NCBI RefSeq assembly: GCF_014205135.1
Contig: NZ_JACHMY010000001.1
Coordinates: forward strand, 434,001-498,000
Length of the DNA stretch: 64,000 nt
Reading direction: 5' to 3'
DNA from: Kribbella italica
Lineage (GTDB): Bacteria > Actinomycetota > Actinomycetes > Propionibacteriales > Kribbellaceae
This document shows positions 20,817 to 28,643 of this stretch, piece after piece. Positions within the stretch are counted from its first letter, which is position 1; every line of letters starts with the position of its first letter. The notes below the pieces were generated by a model. The model did no database searches. It worked only from the letters and a program-made list of their open reading frames with translations, and was not told the DNA's origin. The translations under genes were made by a program, and so were the position numbers.

Positions 20817-22189
20817 ACTCGGACGGCAGCAAGAACACCCCGGGTACGCCGGACGCTCGCGACGGGGGCACCCCGGGTACGCCGGACGCTCGCGACGGGG
20901 GCACGCCGGGCGCGCCGGACGCTCGCGGCGAGAACACCCTGGGCACCCCCGACGCTCGCGGCGGGGACACCCCGACAGCTCCAGGCGCCACCGGCACAAG
21001 CGCTTCCGCGTCCGCCGCCACCGGGCCTGGCGCCACCCCCGCGCCCGGTCCCACCGCCCCCGGCGCCACCGGGACTGGCGCCACCCCCGCTCCCGTCACC
21101 ACCACCCCCGGCTCCACCGGGCCTGGCGCCGCCCCCGCGTTCGGCTCCACCACCCCCGGCTCCACCGGGCCTGGCGCCGCCCCCGCGTTCGGCTCCACCA
21201 CCCCCGGCACCACCGGGCCTGGCCCCACCCCCGCGCCCGGCTCCACCACCCCCGGCCCCACCCCTTCGGCTCCGGGCGCCACCCCTTCAACTCCAACTGG
21301 CGCCGCCGCGGCGAGCACCTCCAGCGACGTGCCCGGCGCCCGCAGCGGCGAGCAACCACTGATCGCCGTCACCGGCTCCACCGGCAAACTGGGCTCCAAG
21401 ATCGCACGCCATCTGGCCGACGCCGGCGTCCGCCAGCGACTGCTGGTGCGAGACCCCGCCCGCGCCCCCGAGTTAGCAGGTAGTGAGATCGCCCAAGCGT
21501 CGTACGGCGACCACGACGCCCTCATCGACGCCCTCGACGGCGTCCACACCCTCCTCCTGCTCAGCGCCACCGAGTCCGCCGACCGCGTCTCGTTGCACAC
21601 GGCAACGATCGACGCCGCCGTTGCCGCCGGCGTCCGCCACATCGTCTACACCTCCTTCGTCGGCGCCGGCCCGAACGCGACCTTCACCTTCGCGCGCGAC
21701 CACTGGCACACCGAGCAGCACCTCCGCGCGACCGGCGTCGAGTTCACCTTCCTCCGCGACAACCTGTACCTCGACTTCGTCCCCGGCTTCGTCGGCGAGG
21801 ACGACGCCATCCGCGGACCGGCCGGCGACGGCCGCGTTGCCGCCGTACTCCGCGACGACGTCGCCGCGGCGGCCACGCAGGTCCTCCTCGACCCCGCCGC
21901 ACACACCGGTACGACTTACGACCTCACCGGCCCGACCGCGTTCACCCTGACCGAGGCCGCCGCCCTGCTCAGCGAGAGCCACGGCCGCAAGATCCGCTAT
22001 GAGCCGGAGACCCTCGACGAGGCCTACCGCTCGCGCGAACGCTTCGGCGCCCCCGCCTGGGAGGTCGCCGGCTGGGTCACGTCGTACGCCGCCATCGCCA
22101 GCGGCGAACTCGGCACCGTCACCACCGCCGTCGAACAGCTCACCGGCCGCAAGCCCACCAGCCTGGCCGAGTACGTCGCCACCCGCTGA
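20813..22189 (+). CDS. NmrA-like SDR oxidoreductase with repetitive N-terminal extension
   Basis: Residues from about 183 form an NmrA-like Rossmann protein: [20 protein letters not shown], then [13 protein letters not shown] and a C-terminal part ending at 458. The group includes quinone reductase-like and sensor proteins. GTG 20813 overlaps the preceding stop by four bases (GTGA), giving an N-terminal tract of about 180 Gly/Pro/Thr/Ala-rich residues built from 11- and 16-residue repeats. An in-frame GTG at 21329, just before the Rossmann fold, would remove this tract and give a normal-length protein. Both repeat lengths are multiples of three and the frame stays open, which favours translation of the tract. 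Confidence 0.75.
   Translation: MNSDGSKNTPGTPDARDGGTPGTPDARDGGTPGAPDARGENTLGTPDARGGDTPTAPGATGTSASASAATGPGATPAPGPTAPGATGTGATPAPVTTTPGSTGPGAAPAFGSTTPGSTGPGAAPAFGSTTPGTTGPGPTPAPGSTTPGPTPSAPGATPSTPTGAAAASTSSDVPGARSGEQPLIAVTGSTGKLGSKIARHLADAGVRQRLLVRDPARAPELAGSEIAQASYGDHDALIDALDGVHTLLLLSATESADRVSLHTATIDAAVAAGVRHIVYTSFVGAGPNATFTFARDHWHTEQHLRATGVEFTFLRDNLYLDFVPGFVGEDDAIRGPAGDGRVAAVLRDDVAAAATQVLLDPAAHTGTTYDLTGPTAFTLTEAAALLSESHGRKIRYEPETLDEAYRSRERFGAPAWEVAGWVTSYAAIASGELGTVTTAVEQLTGRKPTSLAEYVATR
20837..20968 (+). repeat. 33-bp tandem repeat, four copies
   Basis: Four contiguous units, each encoding a variant of [11 protein letters not shown]. Copies 1 and 2 are the same at the protein level; copies 3 and 4 have diverged. 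All are in frame with the SDR gene. Confidence 0.85.
21053..21244 (+). repeat. 48-bp tandem repeat, four copies
   Basis: Four contiguous 48-bp units encode 16-residue blocks; the second and third (both [16 protein letters not shown]) are identical, while the first and fourth are diverged. Recent duplication of the middle units is likely. Confidence 0.85.
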
Positions 22190-22218
22190 CTGTCGGACCC
22201 GTTTGAGACACTGTCCCC

Positions 22219-22989
22219 GTGCCGCTCTACCGTGACGAAGCCATCGTGCTCCGAACCCAGAAACTGGGCGAAGCCGACCGCATCGCCACCCTCCTGACCC
22301 GCCAGCACGGCAAGATCCGTGCCGTCGCCAAGGGCGTACGCCGTACGTCGTCCCGCTGGGGCGCCCGCCTGGAACCCTTCAGCCACGTCGACCTCCAGCT
22401 CGCCACCGGCCGCACCCTCGACGTGGTCACGCAGGCCGTCTCCATCGCGTCGTACGGCCAGGGCATCGTCGACGACTACGCCCGCTACACCACCGGCACC
22501 GTCCTCCTGGAAACAGTCGACCGCCTGGTCGTCGAGGAGAAGGAACCAGCCACCCAGCAGCACCTCCTGCTGGCCGGCGCCCTACGCGTCCTCTCCTCCG
22601 GCGAACGAGAACCCGGCCTGATCCTCGACTCCTTCCTCCTCCGCTCCCTGGCCATCTCCGGCTACGCCCCCTCCTTCGGCGACTGCGCCAAGTGCGGCGA
22701 ACCAGGCCCCCACCGAGCCTTCAACCCCGCCGCCGGCGGCATGGTCTGCTCCGCCTGCCGCCCACCCGCCTCCGCCATGCCCGCCCCCGCCACCATCACC
22801 CTCCTGGCCGCCCTCCTCACCGGCGACTGGCCCACCGCCGAACGCACCGACCCCAAAACCCGCCGAGAAGCCGACACCCTCGTAGCCGCCTTCGCAGCCT
22901 GGCACCTAGACCGCCTCCGCTCCCTCCGCCACCTGGACCTCTCGGTCACCCCCGCCACCCCCCTCCCAGGCACCGAAGCAGTCAACTAA
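22219..22989 (+). CDS. recO: DNA repair protein RecO
   Basis: RecO anneals single-stranded DNA and loads RecA with RecR. The 256-residue product starts with an OB-fold ([20 protein letters not shown]) and has the zinc-binding pair CAKCG near 158 and CSACR near 178. The GTG start and length are normal. Codons are strongly C-ending, while those of uppS, its usual neighbour, are G-ending. In relatives uppS follows directly; here about 4 kb of other genes lie between them. Confidence 0.94.
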   Translation: MPLYRDEAIVLRTQKLGEADRIATLLTRQHGKIRAVAKGVRRTSSRWGARLEPFSHVDLQLATGRTLDVVTQAVSIASYGQGIVDDYARYTTGTVLLETVDRLVVEEKEPATQQHLLLAGALRVLSSGEREPGLILDSFLLRSLAISGYAPSFGDCAKCGEPGPHRAFNPAAGGMVCSACRPPASAMPAPATITLLAALLTGDWPTAERTDPKTRREADTLVAAFAAWHLDRLRSLRHLDLSVTPATPLPGTEAVN

Positions 22990-23000
22990 CCCCCAGCAAC

Positions 23001-23066
23001 TTGCAACAACCTGCAACCCCACGCCTGGCCCTGTGGACAACCTCAACCCCACGAACTCCCCGTATG
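23001..23066 (+). repeat. upstream block shared (inverted) with 26916-26967
   Basis: Contains TTGCAACAACCTGCAACC (23001-23018), CTGTGGACAACC (23031-23042) and CCCCGTATG (23058-23066), just upstream of the lipoprotein gene at 23112. The same three words occur in the same order, on the other strand, upstream of the paralogous lipoprotein gene. TGTGGACAA is a near match to a DnaA box. Confidence 0.6.
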
Positions 23067-23111
23067 GCAGAGTTGTACGGTCAGTAGTCAAAGGCCAGTG
23101 GAGGCGCATCA

Positions 23112-23672
23112 ATGATCGGCCGGCTCACCGCGACCACCCTCGCAGCAGCCCTCGCAGTCACCCTGACCTCATGCGACTACGGCCAGAGCGCGACCCCGCC
23201 ACCGTTCACACCCTCCGCGGCACCGACCAGCGTGAGCACTCCGCCCGACCCGTCAGCGTCCGCAGGTGTCGCGGCCGTGGATGCGTACAAGCGATACCGA
23301 GCTGTCATCGACACGCTGACCCGTAGCGGTGGGGCGGATGTGCGCGACGTCCCGGCAGTGACGACCGGACTCGAGTTGGTGGCGACGAACAACCAGGCTG
23401 ACACCTACAAGGGACGCAAGATCCACTCCATCGGGTCGACCCAAGTGGTGTGGGCCCGCCCGAGCAAGATCGGCCCGCCGACGGATGGCGTCGTGGTGAC
23501 GGTCTCGGTGCAGGCTTGTCTCGACACCTCGAAGACGCAGGCCGTCGACGCCGCAGGCAAGAATGTTCGGCCGCCCGGCACTCCCACGCGCTGGCTCGAC
23601 AACCGGGAAGTGAAATTCGTCGACGGTAGCTGGAAGGTGGCGAACGGGCGCAGTCAGGGGGCAAAGTGCTGA
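23112..23672 (+). CDS. lipoprotein, paralogue of 26269-26868
   Basis: A 186-residue lipoprotein of unknown function. The signal peptide ends in the lipobox LTSC, followed by a Pro/Ser/Thr-rich linker. A folded domain from about residue 55 starts AAVDAYKRYRAVIDTL and ends in a lone Cys. GGAGG (23099-23103) is eight bases before ATG. The last seven bases overlap the next gene. The partner at 26269-26868 has the same order: lipobox, linker, AAIDAAKVRYASARRAVD, a region ending KAWFLVEEKGGGTC. The helix near the start resembles that of small actinobacterial surface lipoproteins. Confidence 0.85.
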   Translation: MIGRLTATTLAAALAVTLTSCDYGQSATPPPFTPSAAPTSVSTPPDPSASAGVAAVDAYKRYRAVIDTLTRSGGADVRDVPAVTTGLELVATNNQADTYKGRKIHSIGSTQVVWARPSKIGPPTDGVVVTVSVQACLDTSKTQAVDAAGKNVRPPGTPTRWLDNREVKFVDGSWKVANGRSQGAKC

Positions 23673-24688
23673 TCGCTGCCGCGGTGGCTGCCGCGTTGCT
23701 CAGCGGGATCACGTCGCCGGTCGTCGCGAACCAGCCCACGGAGCCTCCCGTCGTGACACCTGGAGGTCCTGACTGCGACGGCGATCTGATGGTCGGCACT
23801 TGCCGGATCACCGTGCTGGATGATCCGAAGGAGCCGACTGGTGGCGGCGGACGTAAGCCAAGCACGAAAACCGTCAAGGGTGCGGCATGCCAACGTGAAG
23901 GCAAACCGCTGCCGTGTACGACGAACGAAGGCTTCTGGGATCCTTCGACCTCCTGCTACCTGAAGCAGGAAGCGAAGCCGCAGGTTCTCGGCGGACCGGG
24001 CGAGATCAAGCCGGGCAGCACGTTCTACCGGTGCTTCTACGTGTACGACGTCGTCAACGGAAAGCCCGAAGGAATCGAGAGGTTCGACTCGGTGATTCGG
24101 GATCCGGGCCAGACTCAGACCAGGGATCCTCGCGAGGTGGCTCGGGAAGTTGTGGACGACATGAACTTCGTGGCACCGCAGCTGGGACTGTCGCCGTTTG
24201 TGCAGAGTGCGCGGCGGGAAGGCGTGGTGAATTCGCCCGTCTGGATGTGGGTCACCGATCCCGGGGAGAGCACGACCGGGCCGTTGTCCGCGCGGGTCAC
24301 CCTCGACGGTGTGACGATCGCGGCCACCGGGACGCTGGATCGGATCGAGTGGTCGATGGGTGACGGCGGGACGGTGACCTGCAAAGGCGCCGGTACGCCG
24401 TTCGACCGGGCGGCCATGCAGGGGAAGTCGCTGAAGGAGGTGCCCGCGTCGCCGACCTGTGGGCACAAGTACGTGAAGACCTCCCGCTGCGAGAAAGGCG
24501 GCACGTTCCCGGTCACTGCCACGGCGTACTGGAACGTCCACTGGACCGGCGGCGGCATCGAGGGCGATATCCCACTGCAGTTCACCCGCGCGACCTCCCT
24601 CTCGGTGGTCGACCTACGCCCGGTCCTCGTGGCGCCGGACGGTGCCGGCGATCCGCAGGTCACCTCGCCCGCACGGTCCTGCTCCTGA
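23666..24688 (+). CDS. secreted protein with PKD-like region, paralogue of 25292-26275
   Basis: A 340-residue exported protein (signal peptide about 1-22, MLIAAAVAAALLSG). Conserved blocks shared with its paralogue are VNSPVWMWVT near 190, a GDG turn (WSMGDGGTVTCKGAGTPF) near 230 and CGHKYVKTSR near 270; several Cys pairs suggest disulfides outside the cell. The GDG turn and the beta-rich C-terminus resemble PKD-type domains. GTG 23666 overlaps the lipoprotein gene, so the two are coupled. Homologues are often mislabelled ATP/GTP-binding; I see no P-loop. Confidence 0.82.
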   Translation: MLIAAAVAAALLSGITSPVVANQPTEPPVVTPGGPDCDGDLMVGTCRITVLDDPKEPTGGGGRKPSTKTVKGAACQREGKPLPCTTNEGFWDPSTSCYLKQEAKPQVLGGPGEIKPGSTFYRCFYVYDVVNGKPEGIERFDSVIRDPGQTQTRDPREVAREVVDDMNFVAPQLGLSPFVQSARREGVVNSPVWMWVTDPGESTTGPLSARVTLDGVTIAATGTLDRIEWSMGDGGTVTCKGAGTPFDRAAMQGKSLKEVPASPTCGHKYVKTSRCEKGGTFPVTATAYWNVHWTGGGIEGDIPLQFTRATSLSVVDLRPVLVAPDGAGDPQVTSPARSCS

Positions 24689-24773
24689 GCCGTAGGTGCT
24701 GAGTCCGCACCGGGGCTACGGGAATGCATCCTGGCCTGGCCTTGGTTCGGCGGGCTCGTGCCGCGGGCTGCGT

Positions 24774-25208
24774 CTAGGGCCGTGCCTGCGAGCGGCCCTT
24801 GTCCGAGCCGTTCCATGGACTCTCGTCGAGGAGTACTCGGACCCCTTGGGCTCGGGCTGTCCGGCGGTCGTTGTCCCAGGCAATGATCGTGGCGAGGTCG
24901 ACCCAGTCGACCGAGTTTGTCGAGTGGAAAGGTACTGCGCCTTCGGTGACGTACGCGCGCAGGTCGTCGCGTGCCATGCCGATGGCGTCGGCTGCCTCGT
25001 CGATCGGGAGTTCGGGGCGGAGCGGGGAGACCTTCACCGCCATGCCTGCGCGCATTGCCTCTAGTACGTGCTGGACTGCCGCGAACACCAGGGGAGGAAG
25101 GTCCTGCCGTTCACCAGTGGGGCCGACGACGTATGGACCGTCGGCTGTGGTCCGTCGTTCGTCCGCGTCCAGCAGGTAGATCCGCGCGTCGTTCGTGGGG
25201 CCGGGCAT
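24774..25208 (-). CDS. excisionase/antitoxin-like HTH protein, orphan
   Basis: A 144-residue protein. The core, VKVSPLRPELPIDEAADAIG near 59 followed by HSTNSVDWVDLATIIAW, matches MerR/excisionase-type HTH antitoxins in which the usual wording is LTTQEAADLLNVSRPTL. Here the helix reads DEAADAIGMARDDLRAYV. The usual next gene in such systems is a PIN toxin; downstream (24688-24773) there is none. It lies between the two paralogous secreted-protein pairs. Confidence 0.75.
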   Translation of the reverse strand: MPGPTNDARIYLLDADERRTTADGPYVVGPTGERQDLPPLVFAAVQHVLEAMRAGMAVKVSPLRPELPIDEAADAIGMARDDLRAYVTEGAVPFHSTNSVDWVDLATIIAWDNDRRTARAQGVRVLLDESPWNGSDKGRSQARP

Positions 25209-25291
25209 GAGCAGAGTTTAGTCAGCCGTGGGCTTGTTTTAGTCGCCTGAGTACGGGGCTGCTGTTGCGGTCGGTGCTTGTAGGGGCAGGT

Positions 25292-26275
25292 TCAGCAGTC
25301 TGCTGTGTTGGGGGCGGCGAGAGCCTGGGCGTTGCTGTCGGGGTCGACCAGTACTGGCACTGCCTCGCCGATTCGGAGTTGGGTCCCTGCTGACTGGGTC
25401 ATGGGGATTTGGCCGTTGTCGCCGAGGGTGCTTTCCCAGGTGATGTCCCACTCGGTGGTTGCTGTGAGGTTGTACTTGCAGTTTGGTTGGTTGTGGGAGG
25501 TCTTCACGTAGCGGTGGCCGCAGTCGGGGGAGTCTTTGAGGCCGGAGGACTTGTTGTACGGCGTGCCGGCGGTTTCGCAGCGGAGGGTTTTGCCGTCGCC
25601 TAGGGACCAGTTGACGGCTTTGACCTGGGCCTTCACGTTCACGGTGAGGCCGGGGACGTTGGCTGAGCGGGTGATCGGGCCCCAGGTGTTCTCGGACTTA
25701 GTGACCCAGAGCCAGACGGGCATGTTGACCAGACCGATCTGCGCGGGGCCGGGGGCGGTGCCGACTTGGGGTTTGCCGAGCTTCATTTCGGCGATGGCGC
25801 GGTAGACGAGCGTCAGCGGGTCGACGACCTCGATGTCGGGCTCACCTTGGATCCAGACGAACCGGGTGACCAGGTGGCGTCCTTCGTCGTAGCCCTGCTC
25901 TCGTACACAGGCCCAGACGCTGCCTTTGGTGAGGTCCTTCCCTGTCCAGATGGGACTGTCGTACGGCGGGGGAGGACTCATCCGCTGCAGGTAGCACTGA
26001 TGGGTGTTGGACCAGTTGCCGAGCTCGGAGGTACAGGCCTGTGCAGCACCTCCGAAGTTGCAGACGGGTTTCGTAGACACCTTCTTGACCGGCTTCGTCG
26101 TCTCCTCAGTAGTGCCGCCAGGTACCGGGATCGTCGAGGAGAGGACAGTGATGCATTTGCGAGTGATGGGCGAGCACTTCTTGACGTAGTGAGGTGGATC
26201 AGCCAGGGCTGCCCAGGGCAACAACCACGTTGAGAAGCAAGCGGCCAGCACCGCCAGAGTCAATCGCTTCAGCAT
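25292..26275 (-). CDS. secreted protein with PKD-like region, paralogue of 23666-24688
   Basis: A 327-residue exported protein. The signal peptide MLKRLTLAVLAACFSTWLL is followed by a Cys-rich N-terminal part (KKCSPITRKCITV). Blocks VNMPVWLWVT, NWSLGDGKTLRCETAGTPY and CGHRYVKTSH match the plus-strand paralogue. ATG 26275 overlaps the end of the lipoprotein gene by seven bases, the same coupling as in the other pair. An open frame continues upstream to 26584 but only through the lipoprotein gene. Function unknown. Confidence 0.83.
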   Translation of the reverse strand: MLKRLTLAVLAACFSTWLLPWAALADPPHYVKKCSPITRKCITVLSSTIPVPGGTTEETTKPVKKVSTKPVCNFGGAAQACTSELGNWSNTHQCYLQRMSPPPPYDSPIWTGKDLTKGSVWACVREQGYDEGRHLVTRFVWIQGEPDIEVVDPLTLVYRAIAEMKLGKPQVGTAPGPAQIGLVNMPVWLWVTKSENTWGPITRSANVPGLTVNVKAQVKAVNWSLGDGKTLRCETAGTPYNKSSGLKDSPDCGHRYVKTSHNQPNCKYNLTATTEWDITWESTLGDNGQIPMTQSAGTQLRIGEAVPVLVDPDSNAQALAAPNTADC

Positions 26276-26868
26276 GTGCCGCCTCCCTTCTCTTCGACGA
26301 GGAACCAGGCTTTGGCCTTCTCGTCGAGTGCTTGCGCAAAGACCAGCTTCGCGGTGGCTACGTGACGGTCGCCGTCGTTGCCGGAGTCGGGAATCGGTTT
26401 GCCGGTGGACCGAAGATTGGTGGTCACCTTCGAGCTGTCGATACAGGCGGTCAGCCGAACCTCCGGCTGCTCCAGCGTCAGCTTGACCGAGTCGACCGAG
26501 ACAGAGCCGATTTGGACGAATCCTGTCTGGTACCAGCCGTTCTCCCGCTGGAACTTGATCTCGCCGAGTACATCGATGAGCCACGTGCCACCGTTGCCTG
26601 CTCTTGTCAGCGCTGTACGGTCCGACTTCCGTGGGTCGTGCAGGGTTGTGTCAACGGCTCGCCGCGCGCTTGCATACCGCACTTTGGCAGCGTCGATGGC
26701 CGCCTGCTCTTCTTCTGTCCACTGAGAGGTGGTCGGAGCAGAAGGAATCGGTGTGCTCAGGGGTGGGGTCGTGTCCGGGCGGCCCGCCTCGGGAGAAGAG
26801 CTCGTGCAGGACGCCAAGGGCAGGGTGAGGAGCAGGGTGGCGGCTGCGAGGGTGTGGCGGCGGGGCAT
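26269..26868 (-). CDS. lipoprotein, paralogue of 23112-23672
   Basis: A 199-residue lipoprotein: basic start MPRRHTL, hydrophobic helix, lipobox LASC, Pro/Ser-rich linker, then a folded domain of about 140 residues. Blocks DSSKVTTNLRSTGKPIP and KLTLEQPEVRLTAC match the partner (CLDTSKTQAVDAAG). ATG 26868 is taken; the frame opens further upstream only through uppS antisense sequence. It is coupled to the secreted protein that follows. Confidence 0.84.
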   Translation of the reverse strand: MPRRHTLAAATLLLTLPLASCTSSSPEAGRPDTTPPLSTPIPSAPTTSQWTEEEQAAIDAAKVRYASARRAVDTTLHDPRKSDRTALTRAGNGGTWLIDVLGEIKFQRENGWYQTGFVQIGSVSVDSVKLTLEQPEVRLTACIDSSKVTTNLRSTGKPIPDSGNDGDRHVATAKLVFAQALDEKAKAWFLVEEKGGGTC

Positions 26869-26915
26869 TCGGGTCGGCTCCTGGGGCGCGGGGGTTGCGG
26901 ACGGTGTAAGGGTTT

Positions 26916-26967
26916 CATACGGGGCGTGGTGGCGGCTGGGGTTATCCACAGGTTGCAGGTTGTTGCA
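26916..26967 (-). repeat. upstream block shared (inverted) with 23001-23066
   Basis: Read on the minus strand it has TGCAACAACCTGCAACC (26967-26951), CTGTGGATAACC (26951-26940) and CCCCGTATG (26924-26916). TTATCCACA at 26942-26950 is an exact DnaA-box consensus. The two upstream blocks support an inverted duplication that included control DNA; spacing between the words differs. Confidence 0.6.
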
Positions 26968-27055
26968 GGGGTGAGGGGTGGCGGGAAGTTGCCTGTTCAA
27001 GTACGGGGGTGGGTTGGTAGGAGGCGCCGGCAGGGGATGAGGGAAAATCGCTGAC

Positions 27056-27892
27056 ATGTCGCCACTGGGTCGTCGTCGGGTTGTGGAGAGCGTGCGCCGG
27101 GGGGAGGTCGTGGCGCCGGAGCCGCATGGTTCGGGGGCTCGGCCGCCGGGGGTGCCGGGGGAGTTGGTGCCTCGGCACGTGGCGATCGTGATGGACGGGA
27201 ACGGGCGGTGGGCCAAGCAGCGGGGGTTGCCGCGGACCGAAGGGCACAAGGCGGGAGAGGCTTCGCTGCTGGACGTGATCAAGGGCGGGATCGAGATCGG
27301 GGTGAAGTACATCTCGGCGTACGCGTTCTCGACCGAGAACTGGGCCCGGTCGCCGGAGGAGGTCCGGTTCCTGATGGGGTTCAACCGGGACGTCATCCAC
27401 CGGCGGCGGGACGAGCTGGACGCGATGGGGGTGCGGGTGGTCTGGTCGGGGCGCCGGCCGCGGTTGTGGAAGAGCGTGATCGACGAGCTCGAGGACGCGC
27501 AGGAGCGGACCAGGCACAACGACGTGATCACGCTGCAGTTCTGCGTGAACTACGGCGGGCAGGCGGAGATCGCGGACGCGATGAAGTCGATCGCGCACGA
27601 GGTTGCCGCGGGCAAGCTCCGGCCGGACCGGATCACGGAGAAGACGATCGCGCGGCATCTGTACCATCCGGAGGTTCCGGAGGTCGACCTGTTCGTACGG
27701 TCGTCGGGGGAGCAGCGGACGTCGAACTTCCTGGTCTGGCAGCTGGCGTACGCCGAGATGGTGTTCCTGGACACGCTGTGGCCCGACTTCGACCGGCGGG
27801 ATCTGTGGCGGGCGATCGAGCTCTACGCGCAGCGGGACCGCCGGTACGGCGGGGCGATTCCGAACGAGGTCGGTGGGCAGACGTCGAGTTAG
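27056..27892 (+). CDS. uppS: isoprenyl (polyprenyl) diphosphate synthase UppS
   Basis: A cis-prenyltransferase that makes the polyprenyl diphosphate carrier of cell-wall synthesis. The 278-residue protein has [20 protein letters not shown] (catalytic Asp-Gly-Asn) near 41, the substrate region YAFSTENW near 90, and [15 protein letters not shown] near 215 with the pyrophosphate-binding Arg residues. A 40-residue polar N-terminal extension precedes the core, as in actinobacterial long-chain enzymes. Codons are strikingly G-ending. It is normally next to recO. Confidence 0.94.
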   Translation: MSPLGRRRVVESVRRGEVVAPEPHGSGARPPGVPGELVPRHVAIVMDGNGRWAKQRGLPRTEGHKAGEASLLDVIKGGIEIGVKYISAYAFSTENWARSPEEVRFLMGFNRDVIHRRRDELDAMGVRVVWSGRRPRLWKSVIDELEDAQERTRHNDVITLQFCVNYGGQAEIADAMKSIAHEVAAGKLRPDRITEKTIARHLYHPEVPEVDLFVRSSGEQRTSNFLVWQLAYAEMVFLDTLWPDFDRRDLWRAIELYAQRDRRYGGAIPNEVGGQTSS

Positions 27893-27995
27893 TCAGCCGG
27901 TGTGACCAGGTCCGCTGGTCTCGGCGGGGGCGCGGACTTGGAGGGAGCGGAGGCGAAGGGCGCGATGAGCGCCGGCAGGACACCCGACTTCGCGC

Positions 27996-28643
27996 TCACC
28001 GGTTCCGGGGCGAAGGCAGCAACCCGCGCTCGATCGCGACCGTGACCGCGTGGGTGCGGTCGTCGACGTCCAGCTTCGTGAACAGGCGTTGCAGGTGGGT
28101 CTTCACCGTTGCCTCGCCGATGAACAGTTCCCGTCCGATCTCCGCGTTGCTCAACCCCCGGGCCACCGCGGCCAGGACCTGCAGCTCGCGCGGTGACGGC
28201 TGGACGGCGGCGGCTGGCGCCGGCGTACGGAGTCGCGACATCAAGCGCGCGGCGACCGGCGGCGCCAGCACTGTTTCGCCCCGCGATGCCGCCCGGATCC
28301 CGTCGAGCAGCTCGGCGTGAGGGGTGTCCTTCAGCAGGTACCCCGCGGCCCCGGCCTCGACGGCGTGCAGGATGTCCGTGTCCGTGTCGTACGTCGTCAG
28401 CACCAGCACCTTCGTCGCCGGATAACCCGACACGATCGCGCCCGTCGCGGACACGCCGTCGCGGCGCGGCATCCGCAGGTCCATCAGTACGACGTCCGGC
28501 CGGGTCGCCTCGACGAGCGCGAGCGCTTCCTCGCCGTCGCCGGCCTCGCCGACCACCTCGATGTCGTCGGTGACGGCGAGCATGCCGGTCAGCCCGGAGC
28601 GCACGATCGGGTGGTCGTCGACCACCAGTACGCGCACGGTCAC
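27996..28643 (-). CDS. NarL/LuxR-type response regulator
   Basis: A 215-residue response regulator. The receiver has VLVVDDHPIVRSG and the phospho-acceptor Asp in VVLMDLRMPRRDG; the LuxR HTH at the end has RELQVLAAVARGLSNAEIGR and ATVKTHLQRLF. The start overlaps the kinase stop by four bases, so kinase and regulator are coupled. It probably controls the ABC transporter genes of the same operon, as in similar actinobacterial clusters (inference). Confidence 0.92.
   Translation of the reverse strand: MTVRVLVVDDHPIVRSGLTGMLAVTDDIEVVGEAGDGEEALALVEATRPDVVLMDLRMPRRDGVSATGAIVSGYPATKVLVLTTYDTDTDILHAVEAGAAGYLLKDTPHAELLDGIRAASRGETVLAPPVAARLMSRLRTPAPAAAVQPSPRELQVLAAVARGLSNAEIGRELFIGEATVKTHLQRLFTKLDVDDRTHAVTVAIERGLLPSPRNR

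Noticed and set aside
26940..26951. Possible chromosome origin from the DnaA-box consensus
   Set aside because: Only one exact box and one near match 4 kb apart, and no dnaA, dnaN or AT-rich unwinding region.
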